This document shows, piece by piece, positions 44,108-54,006 of a stretch of DNA of 64,000 nt. The stretch lies in the NCBI GenBank assembly GCA_022563595.1, contig JADFNB010000010.1:1-64000 (forward strand), given 5' to 3'. Origin of the DNA: Gemmatimonadota bacterium. GTDB taxonomy: Bacteria; Gemmatimonadota; Gemmatimonadetes; Gemmatimonadales; GWC2-71-9. The position numbers were made by a program, and so were the translations under genes. The notes under the pieces were generated by a model. It saw nothing but the letters and a program-made list of their open reading frames with translations. It did no database searches and was not told the DNA's origin. Numbering within the stretch: the first letter of the stretch is position 1; every line of letters begins with the position of its first letter.

Positions 44108-45575
44108 AACAATCGCCCGGTGTGATCCCCCAACGCTCGGGGTTGCTGACCTTGATGATCGACCGGGTGAAGTTCCCGTCCGATCCGACCTCGGTGAGGT
44201 TGACCAGCGGTCCCGAGTCGAGGCGCTGGCCATCCGCACTCAGCACCAGGCGGACGACCGGTCGGTTAATCTGGCTGATGTCCGGGTTGGCGGCGTGTAC
44301 GATAGCGACGTCGTAGCTATCGAGGATCACGCAGGTTCCGACCGGATAGATGCCGACGAGATTGATGAGAGCCTTGACCAGCACCAGGTCGTAGCCACGC
44401 CGCGGATTCTCCCACATCTCGCGCAACACCTCATCCGGCTGCAAGGGTACGGTCTGGTAGGAGCGGCGTGAGGTGGCTGCGTCGAACGCGTCAGCCACAG
44501 CTACGATCTTCGAGTACACGGAGAGATTGCGCGGGCGGATCGCTTTCGGGTAACCGGTCAGGTCGACCTTCATGTGATGTTCGTGAGCCACGATCATGCC
44601 CCGATAGGGTATCTCACCGTAGCCCCGCATACCGAACAGGGTGAGCACGCCGAGCCACGGGTGGGACTGCATGATGCGCCATTCGTCCTCGTCGAGCGCT
44701 CCTGGCTTGGTCAGGACCTCCAACGGCACACGGCTCTTGCCGACGTCGTGAAACAGGGCGGCCAGGCCCAGATCGTAGAGCTGCAATCGGGTCAGCCCCA
44801 GACGCTTGCCGATCGCGACCGCGAAGATGCAGACGTTCACCGAGTGGGTGAACGTGTACTCGTCGTAGTCGCGGATCGTAGTGAGTCCCACGAGCGACAC
44901 TTCGTTGCTGAGGACCTGGTCCACGATCCCTTGAACCGCCCGTTTGACCTTCTTGACGTTCGCACTCCGGCCCATCCGGACGCTGTTGACGACTTCTTTG
45001 GTGACCGCGACCCCCCGCTCGTAGGTGTGCTTGGCGATCTCCTTCTTCTGCTCCTCGTCCTCGACATCGTGCTCTTGCGCGCTCGGCGGATCAACCGCAA
45101 TGTGCGTCACACCGCCCAGTACCATCTTTTGGGACAGCTCCGATAGCTTGTCGGCCGAGAGCGGCGTGTTCGAAGCGTCCAGGAGCAGCGAGATCAACAC
45201 CTGCCACTCGCGCCGATCCACACCGGCGCCGACGGTCAGAACCCCTACGCCGCACTGGTTGAGCGTGTTCAGCACGTGCCCGAACGAGGCGTAGCTGTCG
45301 AGGTTCAGCCGCAGGCGGGTCTCGTTGACGAAGATGAACTCACCGGTGATCCTGACCTCGAGCGGATCCTCCATCTCGATGAGCGTCTGCGAGGTGCGCT
45401 GAAGGTCGGTGAGTGCGCGCTGGACCTGGTCGTTCTCGACCGGATAGAGCTTGAGGCTGCGGAGTGAGGTGTACAGGTCGAGCAGGAACGCACGACCGAC
45501 CTGACGCAGCTGCCCCTCTTCGCTCCGCCCCGTCTCGGAGAGGCTCTTCCGGCTGCTCAGTGGCTCGTCGGTCAT
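44100..45575 (-). CDS. HD-GYP domain protein with N-terminal domain shared with its HEAT-repeat neighbour, 491 aa
   Basis: The catalytic part holds ALFHDVGKSRVPLEVLTKPG, HEHHMKVDLTGYP and VADAFDAATSRRSY. These are HD-GYP hallmarks, although HHE is HHM and DGxGYP is DLTGYP, so activity on c-di-GMP is uncertain. The N-terminal 140 residues (LKLYPVENDQVQRAL) resemble the N-terminus of the HEAT protein encoded before it ([13 protein letters not shown]). A C-terminal extension follows. No membrane helix is present. Both genes lie between trpB and trpA and are probably translated with them. Confidence 0.82.
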   Translation of the reverse strand: MTDEPLSSRKSLSETGRSEEGQLRQVGRAFLLDLYTSLRSLKLYPVENDQVQRALTDLQRTSQTLIEMEDPLEVRITGEFIFVNETRLRLNLDSYASFGHVLNTLNQCGVGVLTVGAGVDRREWQVLISLLLDASNTPLSADKLSELSQKMVLGGVTHIAVDPPSAQEHDVEDEEQKKEIAKHTYERGVAVTKEVVNSVRMGRSANVKKVKRAVQGIVDQVLSNEVSLVGLTTIRDYDEYTFTHSVNVCIFAVAIGKRLGLTRLQLYDLGLAALFHDVGKSRVPLEVLTKPGALDEDEWRIMQSHPWLGVLTLFGMRGYGEIPYRGMIVAHEHHMKVDLTGYPKAIRPRNLSVYSKIVAVADAFDAATSRRSYQTVPLQPDEVLREMWENPRRGYDLVLVKALINLVGIYPVGTCVILDSYDVAIVHAANPDISQINRPVVRLVLSADGQRLDSGPLVNLTEVGSDGNFTRSIIKVSNPERWGITPGDCFV

Positions 45576-45579
45576 GCCG

Positions 45580-47313
45580 TTACGGCGCCTCCCGTAGGGC
45601 TTTGCTGACGGCGTTCCGCACCAAGGGATCCTTGTCGGAACCAGCTTTCTGCAGCAGGTCCTGCGCGTCGGGCGTACCGATCTTGCCGAGCGCCATCGCG
45701 GCGCATGCGCGCGTCTCGGGATCCTGTTTCTTCCTCATGAACCCGCCGCTCGAGAGCATCGGCTTCAGTCGTTGGATTGCGGTCGGGCCGGCGAGGAGTC
45801 CGTAGGCCTCGAAAAACACCATCTTCTCGGTGAGGTCGGCCGCCTTCAACTCCTTCCCGAGCACTGCCGCCTCGATGCGTTGGAACGCCGCGCGATGCCC
45901 GCGGTTGCCGAGTACCCGCACGGTCGCCACCCGGACGTCGCGGTGCCGGTCGGATACGGCCTTCTCGAGCTGCTGCATTGCGCTTGGCGAACCGATCGCC
46001 GCGAGCGCCTCCACAGTCGCGACCTTGACCTCGGCACTCACGTCGCGGATCAGCAACCCGCCGAGCGCGGGCACGACCGGCGGTAGCTTGAGCTTGGATG
46101 CGAGATGCACCGTCTCGAGCACGACCGCTTCATCCTCGCTCCCAAGAGCCCTGGCGAGGCCGTCCGGGTGTGCTGCGGCGATCCGCTGCACCGCTACTCC
46201 GAGCAGCTCCCGGACGCGTTCGTTACTCAGACGTGGCAGCCATTCGAGGATGGTTTCCAGTGCCTCACCACGAAGCTCGGCGAACAGGCTGCTGAGTTCC
46301 TCTTCCGTGGGGTGCACGACCGCCTCGTCGAGCGACTGGAGGAGTTGCCCGACCGCGTCGGGCTCGGAGAGCCGGGTGGGAAGATCCCGCAGCGCCTGCT
46401 CGTGCTCGGTGTCCAGCTCGGGTGCACGATCCAATACCGCCCGGATCTCCCGGAGCACGTATGCCACCGATCGGAAATCGCCGGCCCCGAGCAGGTAAGG
46501 GATGAAACTCTCGACGATCGAGATGATTTCGCTGCGGACTGTCGTGAACGACTGGAGTTCAAGCAGGTCGAACAGAATGGAGAGGACGTTGCCCCGCAGG
46601 TCCTGCTGATACTCCCGCTCGATCTCCGATTTCAGGTGCGCAATGTCCGTATCGTCCAGGAAATAGAGTGTTGAATCGAAATCATCGATCGAGACGAGTC
46701 CCGACGGCCGCTCCGGCTCGCTCTCGGCCGCTTCCCCTCCCTCCCCCTCCCCCTCCCCCTCTGCTTCCGCGGCCTCCGCCTCTAGCGCTTCGCGCGGTGA
46801 GCTCGTGGGCAACACCGCGGGGACATCACCTCGCTCGAGCGGTCGGGCATCGTCCGCCCCGAGTTCCACCGCCGTGTAGCGGATCAGCTCGAAGTCCTGT
46901 TCCCACAGCAGTGTTAGGAGATCGTCTTCCGCGTCTTCGGGAAGGGTTCTGGCCTGATGCAAGACCCGGAGCAACGCCAGTATCTCCTCATCTTCGGCGC
47001 CCGGCATGATCGTGAGCGAGCGCACCCCGTCCTTGTAGAGCAACCATCCAATACTCTCTGAGCGCGGTTGACTGAGCACGACCGTCCCTTCCCACTTCAG
47101 CTCATGCTCCTGCACCTTGAGGACGAGTTCCGAGACCTCCTCCCACACCGGGCCGAAGGCGTTGCGGAGGTTCTGGATCGCCGTCTGGTATACGGGGTTG
47201 TTGGGCATGTAGAGCTGCGTGGCGCCTAGTCCCTTCAGGAAGGTCTGGAGCAGCTCCTCGACCGCGGTCGAATCGACCGTCGCGTCCTGATCGGAGACGG
47301 TCGGGTCGGTCAC
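45580..47313 (-). CDS. HEAT-repeat protein with acidic Glu-Gly linker, 577 aa
   Basis: The C-terminal half has clear HEAT units: [40 protein letters not shown] and [20 protein letters not shown]. The N-terminal about 150 residues ([33 protein letters not shown]) form a domain also seen in the HD-GYP neighbour. Between them lies a low-complexity [17 protein letters not shown] linker encoded by CTCCCC-type repeats. No enzyme motif is visible; it is likely a scaffold. The GTG start overlaps the trpB stop (GTGA). A joint complex with the HD-GYP protein is inferred. Confidence 0.75.
   Translation of the reverse strand: MTDPTVSDQDATVDSTAVEELLQTFLKGLGATQLYMPNNPVYQTAIQNLRNAFGPVWEEVSELVLKVQEHELKWEGTVVLSQPRSESIGWLLYKDGVRSLTIMPGAEDEEILALLRVLHQARTLPEDAEDDLLTLLWEQDFELIRYTAVELGADDARPLERGDVPAVLPTSSPREALEAEAAEAEGEGEGEGGEAAESEPERPSGLVSIDDFDSTLYFLDDTDIAHLKSEIEREYQQDLRGNVLSILFDLLELQSFTTVRSEIISIVESFIPYLLGAGDFRSVAYVLREIRAVLDRAPELDTEHEQALRDLPTRLSEPDAVGQLLQSLDEAVVHPTEEELSSLFAELRGEALETILEWLPRLSNERVRELLGVAVQRIAAAHPDGLARALGSEDEAVVLETVHLASKLKLPPVVPALGGLLIRDVSAEVKVATVEALAAIGSPSAMQQLEKAVSDRHRDVRVATVRVLGNRGHRAAFQRIEAAVLGKELKAADLTEKMVFFEAYGLLAGPTAIQRLKPMLSSGGFMRKKQDPETRACAAMALGKIGTPDAQDLLQKAGSDKDPLVRNAVSKALREAP
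46733..46761. repeat. Short CTCCCC-type tandem repeat inside the HEAT-repeat gene
   Basis: Three perfect CTCCCC units in a row, with flanking partial copies, encode the EGEGEGEGG linker on the minus strand. The unit is 6 nt, so changes in copy number would keep the reading frame and only alter linker length. Confidence 0.7.
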
Positions 47314-48506
47314 GCTTCTCCTCCGGTGAGCGCAGCTACGTGCGCGACATCCTTGTCACCCCGGCCGCTCACGTTGATCACGACCAGCTCGTCGTCGCGG
47401 CGTGAAGAACGCTCGCTCAGTACCCAAGCGACGGCGTGCGCGGTTTCGAGCGCCGGCAGGATGCCCTCGAGTCGGGCGAGGGTCGCGAAGGCGTCGAGCG
47501 CCTCACGGTCGGTCACCGCGACGTAGACAGCCCGACCCGTATCACGCAGATGGGCGTGCTCGGGCCCGACCCCCGGGTAATCGAGACCCGCTGATACCGA
47601 GTGTGCAGGTGTCACCTGACCATCTTCGTCCTGGAGCAGATAGCTGAGGCTCCCGTGCAGCACGCCGGGCCGCCCGGCCATGAGGGATGCGGCGTGCAGT
47701 CCGGTATCCACACCCTTGCCGGCGGCCTCGACACCGACCAGTCGGACGTCGGGATCGTCGAGGAACTCCGCGAAGATCCCAATCGCGTTCGATCCTCCGC
47801 CGACGCAGGCCACCACCGTGTCCGGGAGCCGTCCGACCAGCTCGAGCACCTGTTCCCGCGTCTCGCGCCCGATCACACGCTGCAGATCGCGTACGATGCG
47901 GGGAAACGGGTCGGGGCCCACGACCGAACCGATGACGTAGTGCGTTGTATCGACATTGGTCACCCAATCGCGCAGCGCTTCGTTGGTGGCGTCCTTCAGA
48001 GTACGGGTGCCAGAGGTCACCGGCACCACGGTTGCTCCCAGCAACTCCATGCGAAACACGTTGAGGCGCTGCCGGTCCATGTCCGCCACGCCCATGTAGA
48101 CAACGCACTCGAGCCCAAAATGGGCGCAGGCCGTCGCGGTGGCGACGCCATGCTGACCGGCGCCGGTTTCGGCGATGATGCGGCGCTTGCCCATCCGTCG
48201 CGCCAGCAAGACCTGTCCCAACGTATTGTTGATCTTGTGAGCACCGGTGTGGTTCAGGTCCTCGCGTTTCAACAGCACACGACCGCCGGCGACCGCAGAC
48301 AGCCGGGGCGCGTCGGACAGTGGTGTGGGACGTCCGACATACGTGCGGAGCAGTCTGTCGAGTTCTGCCGTGAAGGTCGGATCCAGACAGGCTGCGTCGT
48401 AGGTCGCCGCAAGCGCGTCGAGCGCCGGCGTGAGGGTTTCCGGAACGTAACGGCCGCCGTAGGGACCGAACCGGCCTGTATCGACGGTTGTGCTGGTCGC
48501 GGTCAC
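47310..48506 (-). CDS. trpB: Tryptophan synthase beta chain, 398 aa
   Basis: [20 protein letters not shown] opens the protein and [20 protein letters not shown] carries the PLP lysine. [16 protein letters not shown] and [12 protein letters not shown] (phosphate loop) follow. All standard TrpB1 features are present. The GTG at 48506 makes a GTGA overlap with trpC and has GGGAGG upstream; the frame start at 48638 lies inside trpC. It condenses indole with serine. Confidence 0.96.
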   Translation of the reverse strand: MTATSTTVDTGRFGPYGGRYVPETLTPALDALAATYDAACLDPTFTAELDRLLRTYVGRPTPLSDAPRLSAVAGGRVLLKREDLNHTGAHKINNTLGQVLLARRMGKRRIIAETGAGQHGVATATACAHFGLECVVYMGVADMDRQRLNVFRMELLGATVVPVTSGTRTLKDATNEALRDWVTNVDTTHYVIGSVVGPDPFPRIVRDLQRVIGRETREQVLELVGRLPDTVVACVGGGSNAIGIFAEFLDDPDVRLVGVEAAGKGVDTGLHAASLMAGRPGVLHGSLSYLLQDEDGQVTPAHSVSAGLDYPGVGPEHAHLRDTGRAVYVAVTDREALDAFATLARLEGILPALETAHAVAWVLSERSSRRDDELVVINVSGRGDKDVAHVAALTGGEA

Positions 48507-49324
48507 GACCTCCCCCCAGGCGCCGCTTCTACGTCGTTCGGTCCACCCCGGCGCACCCCGGTGAACTCGCGAACGCCCGCTGTCGGATCCGTCATGCGGG
48601 CGAGCACCGTTCCCACCAGAATAGCGTCCGCCCCCCACCTCGCAACCCGCTCCACGTCTTGGCGTGACGTGATACCACTCTCCGCCACCGTCAGCACGTC
48701 CGCCGGCACGGCACGCACGATCGGCTCTATCGCCGAGAGATCGGTGCGGAATGTTACCAGGTCGCGGCTGTTGACGCCGATCGCCTCCGGGTCGAGCCGC
48801 AGCGCCCGCGTCAACTCACCGGCATCGTGCACTTCGACCAGCCGTGCCAGGCCAAGCTCTAACGCGAGTGCGGCGAGTTCGCGAAGCGCGGCGTCATCGA
48901 GGGCGCGCACGATCAGCAGCACTGCGCTCGCGCCGAGGGCCCGGGTTTCGTAGAGCTGAATCGGATCGACGATGAAGTCTTTCCGCAGGATCGGAAGTGG
49001 CACCGCGCGGCGCACGGCTATGAGGTCGTCTGGCGATCCGCCGAAATGCGGGCCTTCGGTCAGGACGGAGAGCGCACGTGCCCCGCCGGCAGCGTAGCGC
49101 TTCGCATGGGCGGCGGGATCGAGCTCCGGCGCGATCGCGCCGGCCGAGGGGGAGCGGCGCTTCAGCTCGGCGATCACGGCGACATCGTCGCCGCACAGCG
49201 CCTCCGTCCACGATGGCGGCGCGGGTGCGGCGGCGGCAGCCTCCTCAAGCACCCGCCTGCGAGTCCGCAGATCGGTGACGCGCGCGCGGGTCGCGTCGAG
49301 GATGGAGTTCAGGGTCGTCCGCAC
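48503..49324 (-). CDS. trpC: Indole-3-glycerol-phosphate synthase, 273 aa
   Basis: [15 protein letters not shown] carries the catalytic Lys, [20 protein letters not shown] a second catalytic region, and [11 protein letters not shown] and [15 protein letters not shown] follow. No TrpF part is fused. The start is GTG. The predicted promoter overlaps that of lexA. trpE, trpG and trpF are not in the window. Confidence 0.95.
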   Translation of the reverse strand: MRTTLNSILDATRARVTDLRTRRRVLEEAAAAAPAPPSWTEALCGDDVAVIAELKRRSPSAGAIAPELDPAAHAKRYAAGGARALSVLTEGPHFGGSPDDLIAVRRAVPLPILRKDFIVDPIQLYETRALGASAVLLIVRALDDAALRELAALALELGLARLVEVHDAGELTRALRLDPEAIGVNSRDLVTFRTDLSAIEPIVRAVPADVLTVAESGITSRQDVERVARWGADAILVGTVLARMTDPTAGVREFTGVRRGGPNDVEAAPGGRS

Positions 49325-49333
49325 CGGGCCGTC

Positions 49334-49362
49334 TTGCGCTTCGGGCTGCGTTCGGGTATACT
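49334..49362 (+). promoter_or_regulatory. Predicted promoter of lexA
   Basis: TTGCGC (49334-49339), a 17-nt spacer and TATACT (49357-49362, 5 of 6 consensus positions) precede lexA. The -10 overlaps, on the other strand, the -10 of the trpC promoter. No recognised LexA box was found, so autoregulation is left open. Confidence 0.55.
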
Positions 49363-49385
49363 AACTTCGGTCTTTTTTCGGTCAA
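49358..49385 (-). promoter_or_regulatory. Predicted promoter of trpC, overlapping the lexA promoter
   Basis: On the minus strand TTGACC (49380-49385), a 16-nt spacer and TAGTAT (49358-49363) form a good promoter. Its -10 covers almost the same bases as the lexA -10, so RNA polymerase probably cannot occupy both at once. Confidence 0.55.
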
Positions 49386-49407
49386 CGTCACCGCAGGGGA
49401 GCCAACA

Positions 49408-50019
49408 ATGCCGCTCACCCGCCGTCAGAAACAGATACTCGATTATCTGGAAAGCTATATCCGCACAAATGGCTACGCGCCCTCGTTTGAAGAGATTGCG
49501 GAGCAGTTCGGCTTTAGGTCCCTGGCGACGGTTCACGAGCATCTTACCAACCTCGAGCGGAAGGGCTTCATCCGCCGGGCCCATAACGAGAGCCGGTCGA
49601 TCGAGTTGGTTCCCGTTCCTGGGCAGACGGGCGCCACCGAGCTGCCGCTGCTGGGTCAGGTAGCGGCTGGCGAGCCCATCGAGGCGATCAGCGAGCCGGA
49701 ATCGATCGCGGTACCCAACGACCTGTTGCCGCGCCGCGGGTCCAGTTACGTGCTGCGGGTGCGCGGCGACTCCATGATCGACGACCACATTCAGGATGGC
49801 GACTACGTCGTCGTACATAACCGGAATAGCGCGGACAATGGCGAAATGGTCATCGCACTGGTTCACGGGACGTCGGTCACGGTGAAACGGCTCTACCGTG
49901 AGGCCGGCGGATGGATCCGACTCCAACCTGCGAACGATCAGCTACAGCCCATTCGGGTGCATGAAGACGATCTCTTGGTGCAGGGCATAGTCGTCGGGGT
50001 CATTCGGAAGTACCGGTAG
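49408..50019 (+). CDS. lexA: LexA repressor, 203 aa
   Basis: A winged HTH (RRQKQILDYLESYIRTNGYA, FRSLATVHEHLTNLERKGF) is followed by an autoprotease domain. The cleavage site is GQVAAGEP (Ala-Gly), the catalytic Ser lies in VRGDSMIDDHIQDGD and the Lys in VTVKRLYRE. It represses SOS genes and self-cleaves with RecA. GGGGAG lies 8 nt before the ATG. The 3' end overlaps the convergent trpD by 20 nt. Confidence 0.96.
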   Translation: MPLTRRQKQILDYLESYIRTNGYAPSFEEIAEQFGFRSLATVHEHLTNLERKGFIRRAHNESRSIELVPVPGQTGATELPLLGQVAAGEPIEAISEPESIAVPNDLLPRRGSSYVLRVRGDSMIDDHIQDGDYVVVHNRNSADNGEMVIALVHGTSVTVKRLYREAGGWIRLQPANDQLQPIRVHEDDLLVQGIVVGVIRKYR

Positions 50020-51085
50020 CGGCCGCTTCGCGCATGAGGGTCTCGAGCGCCGCAGCCGCCTTGCCCTCGTCGAGCGATGCCACGGCCAGTTCCACACCTT
50101 CGGCGAACGACTCCGCCAGGCCCGCAACGTAGACCGCCGCGGCCCCGTTGAGCGCGAGGACGGCGCGTCCCACCCTATGGCGCCCTGGTTCTTCGAGGAT
50201 GCGCCCAATCCGCTCGGCGTTCTCGCCCGGAGTGCCGCCGGCGAGCTCGTCCAGGGGCGCCGCCTCGAGACCAAAGGTGGCCGGCTCCAGGGTCCACCGC
50301 TCGACAGCGTCACCCCGCACCTCCCACACGTCGGTTGATCCGGCCGGCGAGATCTCGTCCATACCGACCTGTGCGTGTACCACCAGGGCGTGCAGGGGCT
50401 CGAGTCGAGCGAACGCCGCGGCGACAACCGGTGCCCGATCGGCGTCGGCCACGCCGACGACCTGACGAGTGACGGCTGCGGGGTTGGCGAGCGGACCCGC
50501 CAGGTTCATCACTGTAGCGACACCAAGCTCGCGACGCACAGGAGCCACGAAGCGCATGGCCGGATGGAACGCGGGCGCGAACAGGAAGGCCATCCCGGCG
50601 CGCTCAATCAGGTGTGCTGCGCCCGAGGCGTCGAGCGCGATGTCGATCCCGAGGGCTTCGAGCACATCAGCCGAGCCGCAGCGTGATGTGTAGGATCGGT
50701 TACCATGCTTGGCGACGCGAGCGCCGGCGCCCACCGCGACCAACGCCGCCGCCGTCGAGATGTTGAACGTCGAGACGCTGCCGCCGCCCGTACCGCAGGT
50801 GTCGATCACCGCCGGGCCGTCGGGCAGCAGGACGGTGGTCATGACCGCGCGCAGGGCGCGCACCGTCCCCGCCAGCTCCACTCCGGTCTCGCCCTTGGTA
50901 CGAAGCCCCATGAGGAGCGCCGCGGCCTGAACGGCGCTAGCCCTGCCGGACATCAACTCCCCGAACGCGTCCGTCACGAGCGACTCGCCCAAGTCCCGGC
51001 CGGCGGCCAGTGCGACGAGGGCGGCCGCCAGCGCTCCGTCACCCAGGTCCGGGGCGCCTGCGTGTGGGGTAGGATTCGCAGTCAT
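50000..51085 (-). CDS. trpD: Anthranilate phosphoribosyltransferase, 361 aa
   Basis: DTCGTGGGSVSTFNISTAAA binds the phosphoribosyl group, and KHGNRSYTSRCGSADVLEAL and FLFAPAFHPAMRFVAPVRRE are hallmarks. The usual KHGNRAASS motif is KHGNRSYTS here. MNLAGPLANPA completes the set. It is the second dedicated step of tryptophan synthesis. It is separated from trpC by lexA and starts 97 nt from truA on the other strand. Confidence 0.94.
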   Translation of the reverse strand: MTANPTPHAGAPDLGDGALAAALVALAAGRDLGESLVTDAFGELMSGRASAVQAAALLMGLRTKGETGVELAGTVRALRAVMTTVLLPDGPAVIDTCGTGGGSVSTFNISTAAALVAVGAGARVAKHGNRSYTSRCGSADVLEALGIDIALDASGAAHLIERAGMAFLFAPAFHPAMRFVAPVRRELGVATVMNLAGPLANPAAVTRQVVGVADADRAPVVAAAFARLEPLHALVVHAQVGMDEISPAGSTDVWEVRGDAVERWTLEPATFGLEAAPLDELAGGTPGENAERIGRILEEPGRHRVGRAVLALNGAAAVYVAGLAESFAEGVELAVASLDEGKAAAALETLMREAAATGTSE

Positions 51086-51182
51086 CGGCCGGAATCCTAG
51101 CCGACTCGCCGGCTGGATGTCAATTGCTCCAACTCATTGTGTTACTTGCCGGTACGGTCCCTGTCCAATATCTTGCCGCCGC

Positions 51183-51959
51183 ATGCCGGGGCATCCCTGG
51201 TACGCGGTCTTGCAGTACTTCGGCCGCTACTTCGCAGGTTGGCAACGCCAACCCGACACCCGTACCGTACAGGGCGAGTTCGAGGGCGCGCTCGAGCGTC
51301 TTGCCGGTAGCCGGATCGTGACCAACGCGGCCGGCCGCACGGACACCGGAGTGCATGCATTGGGTCAGGTCGTGAGCTTCTCGCTCGGGCGCGAGTGGGA
51401 GGCCGGCGACCTCACGCGGGCCCTGAACGCGCTTCTCCCCGACGACGTCCGGGTTGTCCGCACCGCGACGGCGCCGGAGGGATTCAACGCTCGCAAGCAC
51501 GCCACCGCACGCCGGTATCGCTACGTGGTCGGTTGCGACGCTGCGGCGTTCTCGCCGTTCCGCCGGCCGTTCGAATGGGCGCTGGGAAAGCCGCTGGACC
51601 AGGCGGCGCTTTCTATGGTTGTGGACGCCTTGGTGGGCGAACACGACTTCCGTGCGTTCTCGTCGGTGGGACAGCGGAAGCCCCACTACCGCTGCCAGGT
51701 GGCGACCGCGGAGTGGCAGGCGCGCCCAAAGGCCGAAGGATTTATCTTTACTATTGAAGCGGACCGGTTCCTGCACCGGATGGTGCGGTTTCTGGTCGGC
51801 ATGAGTATCGATATCGCGCTCGGCCGACGCGCCACGGAGGACATGGCCCGACTCCTCGCCGGTACCGACAACGCCGCAGCCAGTCCCCCGGCTCCCCCGG
51901 AGGGACTCTATCTCGTAAGCGTGACCTACCCTCAGCTCCACAAGGACGGCAGCACATGA
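51183..51959 (+). CDS. truA: tRNA pseudouridine(38-40) synthase, 258 aa
   Basis: [21 protein letters not shown] opens the enzyme, and [19 protein letters not shown] holds the catalytic Asp. [25 protein letters not shown] and [20 protein letters not shown] complete the family pattern. The ATG at 51183 gives the standard N-terminus; the frame opens earlier at 51117 without similarity. It leads the long rightward run and overlaps the next gene by ATGA. Confidence 0.94.
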   Translation: MPGHPWYAVLQYFGRYFAGWQRQPDTRTVQGEFEGALERLAGSRIVTNAAGRTDTGVHALGQVVSFSLGREWEAGDLTRALNALLPDDVRVVRTATAPEGFNARKHATARRYRYVVGCDAAAFSPFRRPFEWALGKPLDQAALSMVVDALVGEHDFRAFSSVGQRKPHYRCQVATAEWQARPKAEGFIFTIEADRFLHRMVRFLVGMSIDIALGRRATEDMARLLAGTDNAAASPPAPPEGLYLVSVTYPQLHKDGST

Positions 51960-52624
51960 AATTTTTTCTCGACACGGCAGACCTCGGCGAAATCCGGTGG
52001 GCGGAACAGGCCGGGCTGATCGACGGCGTGACGACCAACCCCACACTGATCGCGAAGAGCGCGGGCGATGTCGACCCGACCGACATCTTGAAGGAGATCT
52101 GTTCACTGGTCGACGGGCCGATCAGCGCGGAGGTCGTGGCTGTGGAGACCGAGGAGATGTACACCGAAGGCAAGGCCCTGGCGCAGCTGGCCGACAACAT
52201 TGTCGTGAAGATCCCGATGATCGAGGACGGGCTCGTGGCGGTACGCCGGCTTTCGGCCGACGGAATCCGGGTGAACGTTACGCTCTGCTTCAGTTCGGTA
52301 CAGTGCCTGGTCGCCGCCAAAGCCGGTGCGGCATACGTGTCACCGTTCCTTGGCAGGCTCGACGACATCGGTCATGACGGAATGGATGTGATTCGGGAGA
52401 CGCGCGCGATCTTCGACAACTACGACATCGAGACCGAGCTGCTCGCCGCCTCCATCCGTCACCCGCGACACGTAACCGAGGCGGCGCTCCTCGGCGCCGA
52501 CGTCGCGACGATGCCGGCTCCGGTGCTGCGCAAGCTTCTGCTCCACCCGCTGACCGATCGAGGGCTCGACAGGTTCCTCAGCGACTGGAGCAAGATCGCC
52601 CACCCGTCGAAGGTCGAGGTGTGA
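51956..52624 (+). CDS. TalC/Fsa-type transaldolase family protein, 222 aa
   Basis: [14 protein letters not shown] starts the protein, and [29 protein letters not shown] (Schiff-base Lys) and [18 protein letters not shown] follow. At 222 aa it belongs to the short TalC/fructose-6-phosphate aldolase subgroup. Whether it is a transaldolase or a fructose-6-phosphate aldolase cannot be decided here. Its stop overlaps the next start (GTGA). Confidence 0.9.
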   Translation: MKFFLDTADLGEIRWAEQAGLIDGVTTNPTLIAKSAGDVDPTDILKEICSLVDGPISAEVVAVETEEMYTEGKALAQLADNIVVKIPMIEDGLVAVRRLSADGIRVNVTLCFSSVQCLVAAKAGAAYVSPFLGRLDDIGHDGMDVIRETRAIFDNYDIETELLAASIRHPRHVTEAALLGADVATMPAPVLRKLLLHPLTDRGLDRFLSDWSKIAHPSKVEV

Positions 52625-54006
52625 GGAGCACGCTCGGCCTCGGCCTTCTCCTGACGGCGGCGTGTGGCGGAGCATCCTACGATGCCCCGGCCGCCGTCGC
52701 GCAGTCCACGGCACAGAGCATCCCCGCGATCAGTGCGTCACGTCGCACTGCGATCGTGACAGCTGCCGAGCGCGCGGCACCGGGGGTCGTGAGCGTGCAT
52801 GTAATACGGCGGGAGCAGCGAACCGGAGCGGATCTGTGGAGCTTCTTCTTCCTGCCGCGCGAATCCGAACGAACGGTCGAAGGCCTCGGCTCGGGGTTCA
52901 TCGTCTCCGAAGACGGGTTGGTGATCACCAATCAACACGTCATCGAAGGCGCGGAACGGATCGTGGTCACGCTACAGGACGGCCGCGAGTTCGAAGCGAC
53001 GCTGCTCGGCGAGGACCCGCTCGCCGATGTTGCTGTATTGAAGATCGAGGGCGACGACCTGCCGACCGCCCCGCTGGGGCGAAGCGACGATCTGGTGATC
53101 GGCGAATGGGTGCTGGCGATCGGGAACCCGTATGGATACCTGCTGGGGAACCCCGAACCGACCGTGACGGCCGGGGTGGTCAGCGGCGTCGGCCGGAACA
53201 TCGTGCCATCGCGCGATCAGTCCGGCCTGTACGTCGGAATGATCCAAACCGACGCAGCCATCAATCCGGGTAACAGTGGCGGACCGTTGGTGAACGCGCT
53301 GGGCGACGTCGTTGGGGTCAACAGTAGCATCTTCTCCAGTTCGGGCGGTTCGGTGGGTATCGGCTTCGCGATCCCGATCGAACGGGCGATGCGTATCGCG
53401 GGCGAGCTGGTGGAGCATGGATCGGTGCGTCGGCCCTGGGTCGGCGTCGATGTGGCGGGAGCCGAGGCCTTGCGGGACTGGAAGGAGCGCGGCGGTCTTG
53501 CGGTTACGGGCGTCACACCGGGAAGTCCCGCGGACCGTGCCGGGCTCAAGGCCGGTGACGTGCTGGTCGCTTCCGGCGATCGACCTATTCGCACCTTCCT
53601 CGATTGGGAAGCGGTCAAGTTCGACGTCAGTCCCGGCGATACCGTCCCCCTGCGGTACAGGCGTGGCGGGCGGCAGCGCAGCGCCCGGATCGTCGTCGAG
53701 CATCTCCCCACGGCGAGGGCCGAGAAGGTGGACGTGCTGGGTGGTATCCGCCTCATCACGGTCACCCCGGGCGTGCGCCAGGAACGCGGGTTCCGGAGCG
53801 AAACCGGGGCGCTGATCTACCAGGTCGACGAGCGCACGAGGCGCATCACCGGACTGCGGGCCGGAGACGTGATCCGGCAAATCAACAGGCGGAAGATCGA
53901 TGACGCCGACGGTGTGAACCGCGCGTTGATGGCCGCGCGAGGCCGGGTGCGGGTCTACTTCGAGCGGGCAGGCCGAATCAGCTACAGGGACTTCTACGTC
54001 CGATGA
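52621..54006 (+). CDS. HtrA/DegP-type serine protease with PDZ domains, lipoprotein, 461 aa
   Basis: The signal peptide ends in a lipobox, LLTAAC, with Cys15. The trypsin-like triad is His in [11 protein letters not shown], Asp in [10 protein letters not shown] and Ser in [10 protein letters not shown]. One clear PDZ domain ([20 protein letters not shown]) and a second, weaker one near the C-terminus ([20 protein letters not shown]) follow. It would act in envelope protein quality control. The GTG start overlaps the aldolase stop. A protease gene leading into purine genes is unusual but consistent with co-expression of housekeeping genes. Confidence 0.9.
   Translation: MRSTLGLGLLLTAACGGASYDAPAAVAQSTAQSIPAISASRRTAIVTAAERAAPGVVSVHVIRREQRTGADLWSFFFLPRESERTVEGLGSGFIVSEDGLVITNQHVIEGAERIVVTLQDGREFEATLLGEDPLADVAVLKIEGDDLPTAPLGRSDDLVIGEWVLAIGNPYGYLLGNPEPTVTAGVVSGVGRNIVPSRDQSGLYVGMIQTDAAINPGNSGGPLVNALGDVVGVNSSIFSSSGGSVGIGFAIPIERAMRIAGELVEHGSVRRPWVGVDVAGAEALRDWKERGGLAVTGVTPGSPADRAGLKAGDVLVASGDRPIRTFLDWEAVKFDVSPGDTVPLRYRRGGRQRSARIVVEHLPTARAEKVDVLGGIRLITVTPGVRQERGFRSETGALIYQVDERTRRITGLRAGDVIRQINRRKIDDADGVNRALMAARGRVRVYFERAGRISYRDFYVR

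Noticed and set aside
43316-44239. Longer TrpA starting at 44239
   Set aside because: The extra 44 residues lie inside the HD-GYP gene in another frame and do not resemble TrpA.
49340-49400. LexA operator upstream of lexA
   Set aside because: No GAAC-N4-GTTC, CTGT-N8-ACAG or GTTC-N7-GTTC pattern is present; GTATAC alone is too short.
49325-49407. Tryptophan attenuator leader before trpC
   Set aside because: No leader peptide with Trp codons or terminator stem fits in the 83-nt spacer.
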